Assembly: GCF_037102585.1 (NCBI RefSeq)
Contig: NW_027043829.1
Span: forward strand, 2,356,001 to 2,420,000
Source: Saccharomycopsis crataegensis
Lineage: Eukaryota > Ascomycota > Saccharomycetes > Ascoideales > Saccharomycopsidaceae
DNA: 64,000 nucleotides
Direction: 5' to 3'
Part shown: positions 38,382 through 50,159 of the stretch, one piece after another
How positions within the stretch are numbered: position 1 is the first letter of the stretch
Layout: every line of letters starts with the position of its first letter
The notes under the pieces: model-generated
The model's database searches: none
What the model was told of the DNA's origin: nothing
The model's input: the letters and a program-made list of their open reading frames with translations, nothing else
Made by a program: the position numbers and the translations under genes

Positions 38382-39959
38382 ATGTACAATAACCATTCGA
38401 CTTACCGAAACACCATGATCTTCGAAGACTTGGAAAACCACTCCGAGATTGAGAAAGAAACTAAGAATAATACCCTTGAATTTCAAGTCTCGCAAATATC
38501 GGACCAACACAATGAATTTATTCTTAGTTTTGAATCAAAGAACCTTAAAGTTGATGCCCTTGCTCAAGAACTCGAGATTGATCAATCTCGTTTGATGCGC
38601 AAGGTCGATCTCTGTGTATTATTACCAATCTTCATCTTGTTTTATGTTGCTAACCTCAACCGTGCAAACTTCGGGTTGTTGGAACTCGAAGGGATCACTA
38701 CCACTCTAAAGATTTCCCAATTACAATATTACGGTGCAGTTGCTGTGTTCTTTGCTCCATACGTGGTGTTCCAGTCATTTTCGAACTTGGTATTGAAATC
38801 AATCAGACCCCACTTCTGGATGAGTACTTCGGTTTTAATTTATGGATGTGTTGTTCTCGGTACCGCCTTTGTCAGAGACTATCCTTCTTTGCTTGCCTGT
38901 CAATTCCTTCATGGTCTTTTCCAATCTGGTTGTGATTCGGCAGTGTTTTACATTCTTTCAAACTACTACGAAAGAAGTGAATCCCAAAAAAGAGTGTCAT
39001 TTATCTATTCTGCCGCAGCTCTTGGTGTCTTGACCAACAATCTTATGGGTAGTCGTCTCAGAGTCGATAAAGTGGGGTCCTCCATCCCATTCTGGAGTTG
39101 GATTTTGATTATCGATGCCGCCATCACCATCGGTAGCGCCTTCATCTTGTTCTTCATCTTGCCTGATTTCCCTGAAGGTAATAGATTCTTGGAAGATAAT
39201 GAAACCCTTTTCATTGTCAAGAAGTTGGAAATCCACTGTGGTAAGTCCGGTTACAACATCAAATACAGTTTCAAAAATGTTATTGACCAACTTAAGGACC
39301 CAATGATCTTGCTACCAGTCTTCATCAGTACCTTCTTTGGGGCCATCACTTACGGGTTCAACTTTATGGAACCTTTGGCTTTCGGGTTATATTTTGGTCC
39401 ACAAGCTTTAGTTAGAGGTACTTGGCCATGGCTCTGCGGGTTCTTCGTGGTGTGCGTCTTTGGATACTTCTCTGATCTTATGCGTTGCCGTTATCCACTC
39501 TACTTTTTAAGTGTCTTATTTGCAGTTTATGGGCTTGCGGTCGCACGTTTCGACAGATCCCTTAACCCAAATGATACTTTAAGATACAGTAGTGTTTTCT
39601 TTTCAGTCATGGGTGCCCACGCTGCTTTCCCAATGTTCATCGGTTGGGCCACTTTTAACTTGAATGGGCACTTGAGAAAGAGTATCATCACTTCCTTGAT
39701 GATCTGTTCTTACGACTTGGGAGGAATCTACAGTACCTTCATCATTTACAACAATGATGTTTTGTATACCCAAGCGGAAACTGCCGCTTTCGCTTTCTCT
39801 CTTGCTGCTTTCTTCTTCTCTTTATGTTACCTCTATTTGGTCCATCGTGAAAACGCAAAGAAGAGAACCCCTGAGTACAAGGTCAAGTATGAACAGCTTT
39901 CCAAAAAGGAAAAGATCCTTGCTGGTGATAGAGATCCAAGCTTTGATTATATTAGCTAA
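38382..39959 (+). CDS. Dal5-type anion:cation symporter (MFS)
   Basis: A 525-residue major-facilitator transporter of the allantoate permease (ACS) family. It has a long hydrophilic N-terminus (about 75 residues) and then some twelve hydrophobic segments. Family marks are DLCVLLPIFILFYVANLNRANFG in the first helix (consensus Yx..D+xN..NA) and LHGLFQSGCDSAVFYILSNYY in helix 4. The central loop carries LPDFPEGNRFL. Known relatives carry nicotinate (Tna1), pantothenate (Fen2), biotin (Vht1), allantoate (Dal5) or cysteine (Yct1). The substrate is not readable. I see no CTG codon in the frame. The C-terminus is charged and cytosolic. Confidence 0.85.
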   Translation: MYNNHSTYRNTMIFEDLENHSEIEKETKNNTLEFQVSQISDQHNEFILSFESKNLKVDALAQELEIDQSRLMRKVDLCVLLPIFILFYVANLNRANFGLLELEGITTTLKISQLQYYGAVAVFFAPYVVFQSFSNLVLKSIRPHFWMSTSVLIYGCVVLGTAFVRDYPSLLACQFLHGLFQSGCDSAVFYILSNYYERSESQKRVSFIYSAAALGVLTNNLMGSRLRVDKVGSSIPFWSWILIIDAAITIGSAFILFFILPDFPEGNRFLEDNETLFIVKKLEIHCGKSGYNIKYSFKNVIDQLKDPMILLPVFISTFFGAITYGFNFMEPLAFGLYFGPQALVRGTWPWLCGFFVVCVFGYFSDLMRCRYPLYFLSVLFAVYGLAVARFDRSLNPNDTLRYSSVFFSVMGAHAAFPMFIGWATFNLNGHLRKSIITSLMICSYDLGGIYSTFIIYNNDVLYTQAETAAFAFSLAAFFFSLCYLYLVHRENAKKRTPEYKVKYEQLSKKEKILAGDRDPSFDYIS

Positions 39960-40436
39960 GCGATACCTCGTTTTTTTTTCTTTTCTTTTCTTTTCTTTTC
40001 TTCGGTTTTTTTTCTTTGTTTTTCTATCATTCTCTTTTCCCCAGTATTATAGATGTATGTTGAGGGGTGATGTTTTACCAAAACATGCAAAACGTCCATG
40101 ACTATTTTTTTTCTTATTTCTATATTTCTATCTTTTATAATGTTGACTTCGCTCGTTTATTCTTTTTTTTTTTCCTCTCTTTACAATATCATGTTGATCT
40201 CGGTTGGTGCGTTTATTTTCAGGATGTCTATTTGGTCTGTGTGCTGGTTGATGTTTGGTTTTTTTCATGTTTGCTTTCTGGGATAATGAATTCTAATTGA
40301 TATTCTATATTAATCAAAATTTTGTAATAGTTACTTCAATTAAAACTTTACTTGTAATATGTGACGTTTAACGAATACTAGATTAGAAGAGATACAAGAT
40401 TACAAACCTGTTTGTAATAAAGCTAGCTATTCCTCC
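39960..40436. other. convergent intergenic region
   Basis: 477 bp, T-rich after the transporter (a TTTTC repeat near 39978-40000). Contains both terminators. No gene. Confidence 0.45.
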
Positions 40437-43214
40437 TCATTTTTGGGATGTGGGCTTTGAATTGTCATTGAAAAACTTACGTGCAAACAATGACTGACTT
40501 CCCAAGCTTCTTTCTATACAATGATCAAAAATTACCGTAAACTCTTTTGCCAATTCCCAACGTGTATGCCTCGTTAAGAACATTTTCAATAGCCTCACTA
40601 ACCCTATAACATTTTTCTTGTTAGCTATGGATGGCAACACTTGTGCTTGTAATAACGTTGCTCTATGAAATGCGGTTGCATCCGGTGCTGGAAAGCTATG
40701 GATCACAGTTGAAGTTTTAGTGTTCAACTCATGCCTTATTCTTCTCAAGTAGTCATAACCATTTTCAATCGACTGAATCAAGCTAACATCTGTATCCTTT
40801 CTTGTATACTCAATATTATTTAAAATATTTGATTCCGGGCCTTCAACTGTAAAGCAATATGCCCAAATCGTTAAAGTAGACATATACATCACAAATGATC
40901 TTTCAATAATAGCGTCACTCGAAGTTTCATAGTAATAATTCTTTTCTCCATTATCATCAGTACCATATGGTGACAAAAGCATTTCAAATAAATAAAGAAA
41001 AGCATGAATTACCGCCAATCTCCCAGTTGGGCTATTGGCACAGCTCTTCATTCTATTGGAAACGGTTTCAAAATCTGATTTTGCAGGTCGAACACTCATT
41101 CTCCACGGAGCCCCAGAATACACTAACAAGTCATAGTGATTGATTCTCGTTATAATCTGCGCCATATGATATGCAGGATACTTGCAATGTAAATCGTTCT
41201 CCATAAAGTAATACTGTTCGGGATCGCTATCATAAGTAGCAGCATTGTCACTGGAGACTGAACTATACAATACCGATGATTTAGTATCACAGCAACCATT
41301 CATCGCATCATGAGCGAAATGATCCAAAATGAAACTCAAATATTCTTTCCAGGATCCCAATTGATCCTCTCCAAGATCTAATACCGATGATTGTAAGTCG
41401 CGTTGCTGAAATTGAAAAATAATTGAGAGTAAACCTGACATTAGAATACGTTTACCAAACACTCCGGTTTCGATTCTTTGATTCTTCAATAAGCCCCTTA
41501 ATTCCTGTAAAAACAATCTTGGCTTCAAATCGACTGAAGCAAGTTTGAAATTAGCTCCAGTAGATTCCCACAAATCATCATCACATGGCATTTCAATCTG
41601 AATCTGATGAACCTCCAACATCCTCGCATGCCCGAAAACAGCCGAGTGAGTGGAATCAATGTAAAATGCCATCAATAAAGTTCTTTTCAAAGATTCAAAT
41701 TCAATCCATTTTTCCCAAATGAGTTTCTGTTTTTCTTCGTAGGTTTTTGAGGCAAATTCTTCATCCACCGCTCTTGGGTTGTACTTACCACCCAATGTAG
41801 GAGTTCTTCTCAATAGTTGAATAGTTGCTCCATGATGAATAAAAGTCCGTTCATGCAATGCTCTACTGGTGAAAAATTTCTCATAATATTCTAAGATTAA
41901 TAGTGCTTGAACCACCCAAGTCTTGACGGGCAATGTAATGAAATCGCCCGATTCAAATAACCTCCATCGAAGTGGGACACAAATAGCATCTGCCAAATTT
42001 TTGGCCTCTCTTACATATTTTATTCCTTTGTCTCTTGTACATGCTAGCAACCCTGCACCAGTCACTACCATCGAGAGTACCAATAAACCTGGCGCTTCAC
42101 TGGCAACAAAAGATGGTCGATGCAAAAATGGGAACTGAGAATGGAAAATTTGCCAATATACCTGTAAGCACTTTTGAAACGCAGTGATATTAACATCAGG
42201 ATTTCCAGCTAAAGAAGGGATTATACCCAATAGCTTGGTCATGGTTTCGGTAGTTATCGCATAATCTTGGCTGGCATTTGTATCAGTGATATGTTGTGAT
42301 ATCATTTTAAAGAGATCATTCATATAAGTATCGGGTGAAAGTCCAAAAAGATATTCATTTTCAATCCCATAACTGATGTTTTGATCACCGTAAAGACGAT
42401 TATTGTCGCCGGTGAAATCGACAAGACTGTCCACTAAATTGGAGTCAATCCAAGAGTTTACGCTCGTAGATGACACAGGATTGTTATTATAGTGACTTTT
42501 GGCCACATTATCATCGATATTCTGGTTTATATCTGGGGTAGCAGTAGCACCATCTTTGAAGCCATTATAGTCTTCATTGATCCTTGCGGAATTAGCTATA
42601 AGCGGAGCCAGGTCTACCAGTGATATAATATTCATAATTGACATGCTTGGATGGAGGATATTAACGTTGGATGGATTGTTATTTTCATTGTCATTTTGAT
42701 TTTGGGGTTTAATCATCATGTTGGGCCGTTCAGGAGAATATAGATTATCTCTTTGATTATTCACAACCGGTGGAGTTGGTGTATTATTTCCTTCGGTATG
42801 ACCGATAATGACAGGCACATGAGGTGGTGGTGCTACTGCTGATTGCACAATAGACAGGTTGCTCTCATAATTATTTACTGATTTGGTGTTTTTAGAATTC
42901 AAATCGCCAAAAGAAAGAGTACCCATGCCTTGGAATGCCGAATTTCTCTTTGATTTCATTTCCAATTGTTGCAATTGTTTTTCTTTCTCAAGTTTGACCT
43001 CATGGCGTCTTAAATGTCGATCCCTCAAATCTACCCGTACAAACGTCTTGGGGCAATTGAGCCACGAACACTTATAAATCACCAGGGGATTATGATTGAG
43101 TTTGTGTCGCAATAAATGCTCGGCTCGAGAAAAGGATTTCCCACAACCCTGGCAATCACAAGTGAAGGTCCCAGTGGATCTCTTCTTTCGCTTCTTGGGA
43201 GCTGAACTGGTTTC

Positions 43215-43252
<38 letters not shown>

Positions 43253-43331
43253 CGCTCGAGGGCTTGGTTTGATCAGAATCCAGCAATGAAGCACTACGTT
43301 TCGCAGCTAAATTAGGAGTTTGATTAATCAT
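40437..43331 (-). CDS. C2H2 zinc-finger transcription factor with fungal regulatory domain
   Basis: 964 residues. After a 12-residue Gln run (28-39) and a basic nuclear signal (PKKRKKR, 45-51) come two C2H2 fingers: C58-x4-C63-x12-H76-x3-H80 and C88-x4-C93-x12-H106-x3-H110. Finger 1 reads GKSFSRAEHLLRH, as in Adr1/Rsf2-type factors that bind G-rich sites. Residues about 330-880 are the fungal_trans middle homology region (FHSQFPFLHRPSF, LEYYEKFFTSRALHERTFIHHGATIQLLRR). This combination occurs in the Klf1/Rsf2/Tda9 group, linked to carbon source and stress. The precise orthologue is not clear. Confidence 0.82.
43215..43250 (-). repeat. polyglutamine tract (CAA)12
   Basis: Twelve consecutive CAA codons in the N-terminus of the zinc-finger factor. 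Being a pure codon repeat, it is likely to vary in length between strains. Confidence 0.9.
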
Positions 43332-43902
43332 TTCGAAAGCTTATCAAACAAATAGGGGCAAAATGACGCTTATCAAATAAATCACATTTAAAAGTTTGGA
43401 GGACCTTGGAATTTCAAAATCATACAAAAAGCCATGGGATCAAAATGATGGGTTCAGTTTATTTATACTAATAATACTTGCTTCCAGCAACTACCAATAT
43501 GAACAAGAGGCAGTATCAGTGTTCATGGATGTATATTCTTTGATAAAGCATGAACTAAAATCTTTGAAATTAACAATCACGAAAAAAAAAAGTAAAGAAA
43601 AAAAAAAAAACTCCAATAAATTCAAATTCTTATCGTGATCTTCAACTGATCATCAATACTTTACCAATAAACAGAGCAGAGAATACAAATATTAAAAGAA
43701 TTCAAGCAAAAGAGAAAGGAAGAACAAATATCTTGAGCAACATTTATTTCTTTGTGTATAACGACGACAGGAGCAATAATGTATGGGCCACGGGCTCCTT
43801 AACCACATAAAGTTGACATTTTCAATTTCATTTTTATTTTTTTCTACTCCTTTGAAATCAACTTTATCATTGCCATAGCGAAGAATACCGTAGCCTGAGG
43901 AA
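43332..43902. other. divergent intergenic region TF/BUD13
   Basis: 571 bp with A-rich tracts. An 80-codon frame at 43396-43638 is Lys-rich and not convincing. Serves as promoter for both genes. Confidence 0.4.
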
Positions 43903-44742
43903 ATGGCGGGGTTGTCTGATTATCTCAACAAAAACTATGGATCCAAAAAGAAGTCCAAACTGAAGAAACAGAGCCTGAAACCTGCAACTACGGTGGTGGT
44001 TGACAAACAGGGCCAAAATCCAGGACATGCTGATGATGCTGTACCGCAGCCTACGTTAAAGGAACAGAAAAAAAGTGAACAAATAAAAGGCTGGAAAGTT
44101 GTTGGACAATCCTCGGAGGAACAAACAACTGTTAGGAAAGATCTGGGTTTAAAGCATGGTTTACAGTTTCTTGACAATAAAGGATCAAATGACGAACAAC
44201 ACTCCGAAGTTGATGAGGACTCAATCATCCCAAACAATCAAGAAACAATTTACAGAAATAGTAAAGGTCAAAAGATCGACATAGCTGAGAAACTCCAACA
44301 AGATTCAGCAGCAAAAACAGACGAAGAGGCAAGAAAACGCAAATTAAATGAAGCGAGGAATCGGAGTGAGTCTCAGGTATTGAAAAAACAAAGATACGAT
44401 GAGGATTTAAAGAAAATTAAGGATGTCAAAACAGCAGTATACGCCAATGACGAATCTTTGAATCAAGAGAGGAAATCACAAATGTTTGAAGATGATCCCC
44501 TATTATATATTTCCAATACATTGAACGGTGAGGCCCCAAAAAGTGCTGTTCCTAGCTCGAAATCAGGAAGAAAATTATTTGATAAAGGTCCCCCTCCAGT
44601 AAACCGATTCAATATCACCCCTGGTTACAGGTGGGATGGTGTTGATCGATCCAATGGGTTTGAATTGAAGTGGTTTAACAGGCAGTATGAGGTGAGAGAG
44701 AAAGCATCTTTGAGAAGTGCGTTGCAAGATTCATATGAATGA
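43903..44742 (+). CDS. BUD13: splicing factor Bud13 (RES complex)
   Basis: 279 residues, homologous in plan to Bud13/Cwc26. The opening is MAGLSDYLNKNYGSKKK, the middle motif ETIYRNSKGQKID, and the C-terminal block RFNITPGYRWDGVDRSNGFE with KWFNRQ. That block is the most conserved part of the family. Bud13 joins Snu17 and Pml1 in the RES complex, which stabilises the activated spliceosome and nuclear pre-mRNA. Length is very close to S. cerevisiae (266). The middle is charged and disordered. Confidence 0.93.
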   Translation: MAGLSDYLNKNYGSKKKSKLKKQSLKPATTVVVDKQGQNPGHADDAVPQPTLKEQKKSEQIKGWKVVGQSSEEQTTVRKDLGLKHGLQFLDNKGSNDEQHSEVDEDSIIPNNQETIYRNSKGQKIDIAEKLQQDSAAKTDEEARKRKLNEARNRSESQVLKKQRYDEDLKKIKDVKTAVYANDESLNQERKSQMFEDDPLLYISNTLNGEAPKSAVPSSKSGRKLFDKGPPPVNRFNITPGYRWDGVDRSNGFELKWFNRQYEVREKASLRSALQDSYE

Positions 44743-45248
44743 TTCTGTAATCATATATAATAAGATTTCTGTAGTATATATAATTGTAAATGTTATCTTT
44801 TTTTTGTTTTGTTTTTCTATACCATAATGTGTAATATAAATAAAAGTCATTCAATCATTTTTCTCATTAATTAACAATAGAAAGTTTTTCGATTAAAAAT
44901 AAGGAAAAAAAATAATATAAAATATAAATAAAATGAACAAAAAAAAATAATGAAAAAGAACTAAATATGAAATATAAAATAAGTATCATAATGATAATGA
45001 GACACACAGTAACATTTATACAAAAACTATTGAAAAATTTAGAAGATACCAATTAAATAAAATACGCAATATTCACTAATTCATACAAGAAAAATTTTAG
45101 GGGGGGGAGAAAAAAAAGGTAAGACCAAGATAGTAAATATAAAAGATTAAAATAACAGCCAGTTGAATTTTTTTTAAAAGAAAATAAAGAAATAGTCATT
45201 CCGCAAAAACAAAAGAACAATATTTCATTGTTATTTATTTTTGCCAGA
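44743..45248. other. convergent intergenic region BUD13/XRN1
   Basis: 506 bp, very AT-rich, with a G8 run at about 45100-45107. No gene. Confidence 0.45.
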
Positions 45249-48200
45249 TTACTCTTGCTGTTGCGTTCTTTGCAAAGGTTTACCATTTTGGGATCCACCT
45301 CTATTGCCGCCTCTTCCTCTTCCTCTTCCTCTCATTCCACCTCTTCCGCGGTTGTTGTTTCTGTTACTTTGACGACCATTCTTGTTGCCAGTGGAGTTTG
45401 GCTTGTTAAGGGATTGGTTGTCTGGTAGGGCTTGAGAGGTTTGATATTTGGCGTCAGGCCCCTTCAACAAAGTCTTAAGTTCACTAGACGCTTCTCTATC
45501 AGCCATAACAGGAGGATTCTGGAAGAATTGTGGTGGTGGTGGCGGGAAGGCACCTGGAGGAGGAACATTCATGAAACCTGGGCCTGGTACAAAACCACCT
45601 GGAGACTGGAAAAAGTTTTGTGGAGCACTAGATTGATTGAACACTGGTGGTGGCAAAGATGTTGGTGCTGGAGCAGAGCCATTCTTAAGAATACCACTCA
45701 TAATGGCACCATAAACCTCCTTGGCAGCTTTATCATTATCAATATTTCTAGTTGATGGGGCTGCCACTGGAGCTGGCGCAGCAGTAGTGGTGGATTCAGT
45801 TGGAGCTTGTTCATTATTATTTTCAGATTCAGTATCATTACCCTGGTTAGCTTCAGATTTCTTGAGCAAAGACAACAATTCGCGTTTGCTAGCGGCCTTT
45901 TCTTTAGTTTCTCTTTCTATTTGTTCCTTCTCTTCCTTGGATAATTCTTTTTCCTTCTTTTCAGAAACCTTTGGTTTGGACACTGGTTTTGGACCGCTTC
46001 TTTCACTTTGCTTATACTTAGATCTTTCCAATGAGCTCTTACTATGGTAGATAAACTGCTTGTGAGTCAAGTTCAACAAATGAGACGAATCAACAACCAA
46101 CCCTCTAGTGGATCTCAATCTTCCATTCAACGAGTTACCATTAATCAATGGATAATCAAAGACAATGTTCAAAGTGACCTTTTCGTCCGAAACATTGATA
46201 CCAACAACAGTACCCTTAGCGAAAAGAGGAACCTTGGTACCATCCAAGACATTAGAAACTCTGTCACCGAGGTTAAAGTATTGTTTCTTCAATAATTGCT
46301 GGGAGTTTTGATTGTCTAAAATCGCTTCAAGTGGAACACCTTTCAAATTTCTGGTGATTTCATTGTGAGGTCTGCTAATATATTGAATGGTGAATTGTTC
46401 AATTTCAGAAATATTAGACCGGTTCAATGATTCACTGCCCAAGCTGGTGGTATTGAATCTTGCCTTCTTGGAGTCTAAGAAAGTAGACACCTTACCAAGA
46501 GTTTCGTCCAATTTTAATGGGTCAGGAATCTTTGGATATAAATCTTGAATGTGGAGCAAGTTACGAGATTTGTGGTTCTTGGAGCAGTTAGCCAAGTTTC
46601 TAAAGAATGTTGGGAACAAGTCTTTATACTCCCTAATTAATTCAATAGCAAAAGAACTATACAACCACCCTCTTTCATTTCTCTTAGTGTAACCCAAGAC
46701 TTTCAATTTCTTACCTTCGAACTTCAAATCCAAACCAATGTTAACTCTTCTGCCCTTGACATTTTCAATCAAGAAGCTAGAGGTAATCTTGGACAAGAAG
46801 ATAGGATGAATACCCAACTTGGAAGCAGTTTCATTGCTATTGAAGAAATGAACAGAATGCCTTTCTTGGTAAGCCTTGTTGGCACCGAAATTTGGTTCCT
46901 CATTCTTTGTAACCTTGGAGACTTGCAAAATCAATTCGGTGTTAGATTTGTAACCAACAACAGTGGCTTCATTACCATAAGCAATGTCACCCAAAAATGT
47001 AACCTTTGAATCAACTGGGAATTCTTTATCAATTGGTTTGGCTTCTCTTTCTTTAAATCTCTTGTCTGGGTTGACAACACTGTCAACAACCAATTGGAAT
47101 GGATACTCTTCTCTCTTTTTGGCAAATGTCTTAACATAGGCTCCCTTTTTGTTACGGATTAACCCATTAGTCGACACGGTTGTGAAAACCAAGTTTACTT
47201 TACCGATTTTCAACCCCTTAGAGATGTGATAGCTTTGAATCATACTCTTAGCACGATCGCCAAAAGAAGTGGCGTCACTTGGGCCCAAAGGCTGTTGACT
47301 AACACGGCCATTGGAATCCAATTCATAAGAAAGTAAACCATCACTAATAGAAATCACCTTAGCTTCTTTCAAATATGGCCATGAAACATAAACAATTTGG
47401 TTTAAGTATTTTTTGGCAATATCTTCAATAGTTAACTCTTCTAATAATTCTTCATGTGGATTCTGAAGGTTCAAGATCATGGATTCTGACCGAGATGGTT
47501 GATTGAAAATGACCAAATAATCAATGGCTAAACCAGAAGTGAATGGCAAAGTCTTCAAACTAGGGAAGTTAGCTAAAGAACTAACACCAATCTTTGCCCC
47601 TCTGCATAAATGGTTGAACGGCTTGGAATCCATGTTTTCACTGTAGTAATCATCATCGTCCCTAGATTTTTTAACCTCACCATCAATGAGCGGCAATTCA
47701 TAAGGCAATTCGATACAATTATCATGTTCAAGATCTTTGAAGGAGTGTGGTAAAGAAGATTTGTAAAACTTATCGACTTGGGGATTGTATCTGTAGATCA
47801 AATCGAAACCATAAGAGTTTCTAGCTTTTTCTTCAGCAGTTAACTTAGAATCATAAGGTTTCATGGCTTCAAGCAATCGGGTTTCATCAACAAATGAAAG
47901 TTTGAAGACATATTCCCATTCAGCAGTCTTACCATTCTTATCAATTTCGACTTCGGATGGATAGAAATCAATAATTGGAGAATTTGGCTCCAACATCAAT
48001 GGACGGTAAACCTTTGGCAACAAGGTGTTTGATCTTGCTGGCAAAACCCCCATTAATTGTTGGAATGGTTTGAATGGAACGTCCTTAGGGAATTCAACTT
48101 TAAATGCGTCGCTGATGCCCACAGCAATATCAGAAATTCTTGGAGAAAAGTAATACTGATAGTACCAAGACCATGATGGACAACCTTTATAATAATAGTA

Positions 48201-50159
48201 TAAAACCCATTGAAGACCTTCCAAATAATTGTGAGCCAATTTACCAAATTTCTCACTATCATTCAAGGTGAAACCAAATTTGGCTTGATAGTATTGATTT
48301 TTCCAAGCGACGAAATTTTCATCCTCCAAAAAGTTAGACAAGTTACTAAATTGAGAGTCATGGTGCATAGAATCTTCAAACTCTTTATTAAGCTTTTCAA
48401 TTTCCGCGAGGGTCACATTACTAAACCTGCTTGCGTATTTTTCAATAATATGATTGTAGCTTGAAATTCTTTCTTGATATTCTTCATCAGTCTCATTTGG
48501 TTCGATACCACTGATATCCAATTTCAAACTTATTTTCCCAAGCTCTTGATCTTGAACCACAATCAAATCAAAATCATGGGCAATTTGTTTCAAGAAATCA
48601 AATTGTAATGAGCCATTATCAGGAACCAAGAGATTCGAAATGTCCAAGATTGGGATATCATCTTCACTGATAATATCAGGATCAATCCTGGATGCATCAC
48701 TGGAGTATATATTAATCAACCAAGGTTCAGTAAAAGCAAAGATTTTGGAAAAAGCATTGTCTAAAGACTCATCAATTTGATGGAATTCTTCTAATTTTTT
48801 GTCAACCACATTGATGACATCCTCATCATCATTTTCAACTTCATCTTCCAAATTGGAAAATGCGTTAGATGGACCTTTATCCTTACTCAAGATTTCATTT
48901 CTCTTCCTCTCAGCAGCCTTTGAGCTTTTTTTGGTTTGCTCTTCGAATCTTTTTCTCTTCAACTCCATCAACTTCTTTTTATTCTCATTATCTAAAGACA
49001 AGTTATCCAATTTTTTGTTGAACCACTCAATATCAACGTTACCGTTTTCATAGTTTTCATATTCAAATAGTGATAAATAATCTAACCAAATTTTCAATCT
49101 TCCGAAATCTATTGTACCACAATCATTCAAGTACCCATCAGAATTAATCAAGAATTTTTTGAAAGTTTTCAATAAAAGAGGGAACGCACCCTTGTTTATA
49201 TGCAAATCAGGTAAATGTGGAAGGAAATCATTACCAAGAACATACATGATTAAGATGAAATCGTCCAAAATCCTTTCAAAACTATAATTGAATTTCAAAA
49301 TGTTTTGTAAATCACTAAATTCCAATTCCAAATATTCACGGACTAAGGATAAATGTAACAAATAGAAACGCTCATTTTCTAAACTTTCAACAGTGGATCC
49401 CCCTTTATTCTTATCCTTCCGTTGAGGACCGAATGTCACTTCTTCTCTCAATAAAGAAAAGTGAGGCTCGTGGGTGACTAAACCAAGCATAATTAAATCA
49501 GCATCTAAACCATAGATACAGTGTCTCAAATTTGGATCGTAATCTGACTGGCTCTTCATGGTTCTGATATATTTCATAATCTTATGCTCACCTTCACCAG
49601 GTACTTCATGACCACTAAATATAACATCAATATTCTGCCAATTTGCGTCTGTACTAACCTTTTTGTGAATGAAGAACTTAATATGTTTTGATACCTTTGC
49701 CATGAATTCAGTACCTGGGGTAATGGAATTGGAATCAAACATCTGTGAAGGATCCTTCTTCTTGTCAATACCAGAGTCAATCCCTTTAAGATCATCTTCT
49801 TCTTGTTGACGCTTGCGTTCCTTCTCGGCTTCCAAAGCAGTTCTGAATCTTCTTGATCTTTGTTGATTCATCTTGGCTCTTGGAGCCACACCATCGATGG
49901 CCATATAAAATACCTTCTTTGGCTTTATTGTGTTGAATAAATGATCAATATAAGCAAAAATCGCGGTGTACATCTCATCGTCAGAAATACTTTCTGTCAA
50001 GTCATCGTGCTTCTGACCGGTTGCACGAGTACAATTATGTAAAATGGAATTCATATCCAAATAGAGGTTATCAAATTCAGGAATCTGATCCTCGTCGATT
50101 AATTTCGATATCAATGGCCATCTTTCAGAGATGAATCTAAAAAATTTTGGAACACCCAT
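45249..50159 (-). CDS. XRN1: 5'-3' exoribonuclease Xrn1
   Basis: The 1636-residue cytoplasmic mRNA-decay exonuclease (also Kem1), which degrades decapped RNA. The N-terminal catalytic part opens MGVPKFFRFISERWP. Metal-binding acids are seen in NLYLDMNSIL (D35), HEVPGEGEHKIMKYI, YGLDADLIMLG and VLGNDFLPHLPDL. The basic/acidic linker of about 400-460 and the D1-D4 and SH3-like regions follow. From about 1390 the tail is low-complexity: charged, Pro-rich (PPPGAFPPPPPQFF), ending in RG/RGG-type repeats (RGRGRGRGGNRGG). Length is near the S. cerevisiae protein (1528). Confidence 0.97.
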   Translation of the reverse strand: MGVPKFFRFISERWPLISKLIDEDQIPEFDNLYLDMNSILHNCTRATGQKHDDLTESISDDEMYTAIFAYIDHLFNTIKPKKVFYMAIDGVAPRAKMNQQRSRRFRTALEAEKERKRQQEEDDLKGIDSGIDKKKDPSQMFDSNSITPGTEFMAKVSKHIKFFIHKKVSTDANWQNIDVIFSGHEVPGEGEHKIMKYIRTMKSQSDYDPNLRHCIYGLDADLIMLGLVTHEPHFSLLREEVTFGPQRKDKNKGGSTVESLENERFYLLHLSLVREYLELEFSDLQNILKFNYSFERILDDFILIMYVLGNDFLPHLPDLHINKGAFPLLLKTFKKFLINSDGYLNDCGTIDFGRLKIWLDYLSLFEYENYENGNVDIEWFNKKLDNLSLDNENKKKLMELKRKRFEEQTKKSSKAAERKRNEILSKDKGPSNAFSNLEDEVENDDEDVINVVDKKLEEFHQIDESLDNAFSKIFAFTEPWLINIYSSDASRIDPDIISEDDIPILDISNLLVPDNGSLQFDFLKQIAHDFDLIVVQDQELGKISLKLDISGIEPNETDEEYQERISSYNHIIEKYASRFSNVTLAEIEKLNKEFEDSMHHDSQFSNLSNFLEDENFVAWKNQYYQAKFGFTLNDSEKFGKLAHNYLEGLQWVLYYYYKGCPSWSWYYQYYFSPRISDIAVGISDAFKVEFPKDVPFKPFQQLMGVLPARSNTLLPKVYRPLMLEPNSPIIDFYPSEVEIDKNGKTAEWEYVFKLSFVDETRLLEAMKPYDSKLTAEEKARNSYGFDLIYRYNPQVDKFYKSSLPHSFKDLEHDNCIELPYELPLIDGEVKKSRDDDDYYSENMDSKPFNHLCRGAKIGVSSLANFPSLKTLPFTSGLAIDYLVIFNQPSRSESMILNLQNPHEELLEELTIEDIAKKYLNQIVYVSWPYLKEAKVISISDGLLSYELDSNGRVSQQPLGPSDATSFGDRAKSMIQSYHISKGLKIGKVNLVFTTVSTNGLIRNKKGAYVKTFAKKREEYPFQLVVDSVVNPDKRFKEREAKPIDKEFPVDSKVTFLGDIAYGNEATVVGYKSNTELILQVSKVTKNEEPNFGANKAYQERHSVHFFNSNETASKLGIHPIFLSKITSSFLIENVKGRRVNIGLDLKFEGKKLKVLGYTKRNERGWLYSSFAIELIREYKDLFPTFFRNLANCSKNHKSRNLLHIQDLYPKIPDPLKLDETLGKVSTFLDSKKARFNTTSLGSESLNRSNISEIEQFTIQYISRPHNEITRNLKGVPLEAILDNQNSQQLLKKQYFNLGDRVSNVLDGTKVPLFAKGTVVGINVSDEKVTLNIVFDYPLINGNSLNGRLRSTRGLVVDSSHLLNLTHKQFIYHSKSSLERSKYKQSERSGPKPVSKPKVSEKKEKELSKEEKEQIERETKEKAASKRELLSLLKKSEANQGNDTESENNNEQAPTESTTTAAPAPVAAPSTRNIDNDKAAKEVYGAIMSGILKNGSAPAPTSLPPPVFNQSSAPQNFFQSPGGFVPGPGFMNVPPPGAFPPPPPQFFQNPPVMADREASSELKTLLKGPDAKYQTSQALPDNQSLNKPNSTGNKNGRQSNRNNNRGRGGMRGRGRGRGGNRGGSQNGKPLQRTQQQE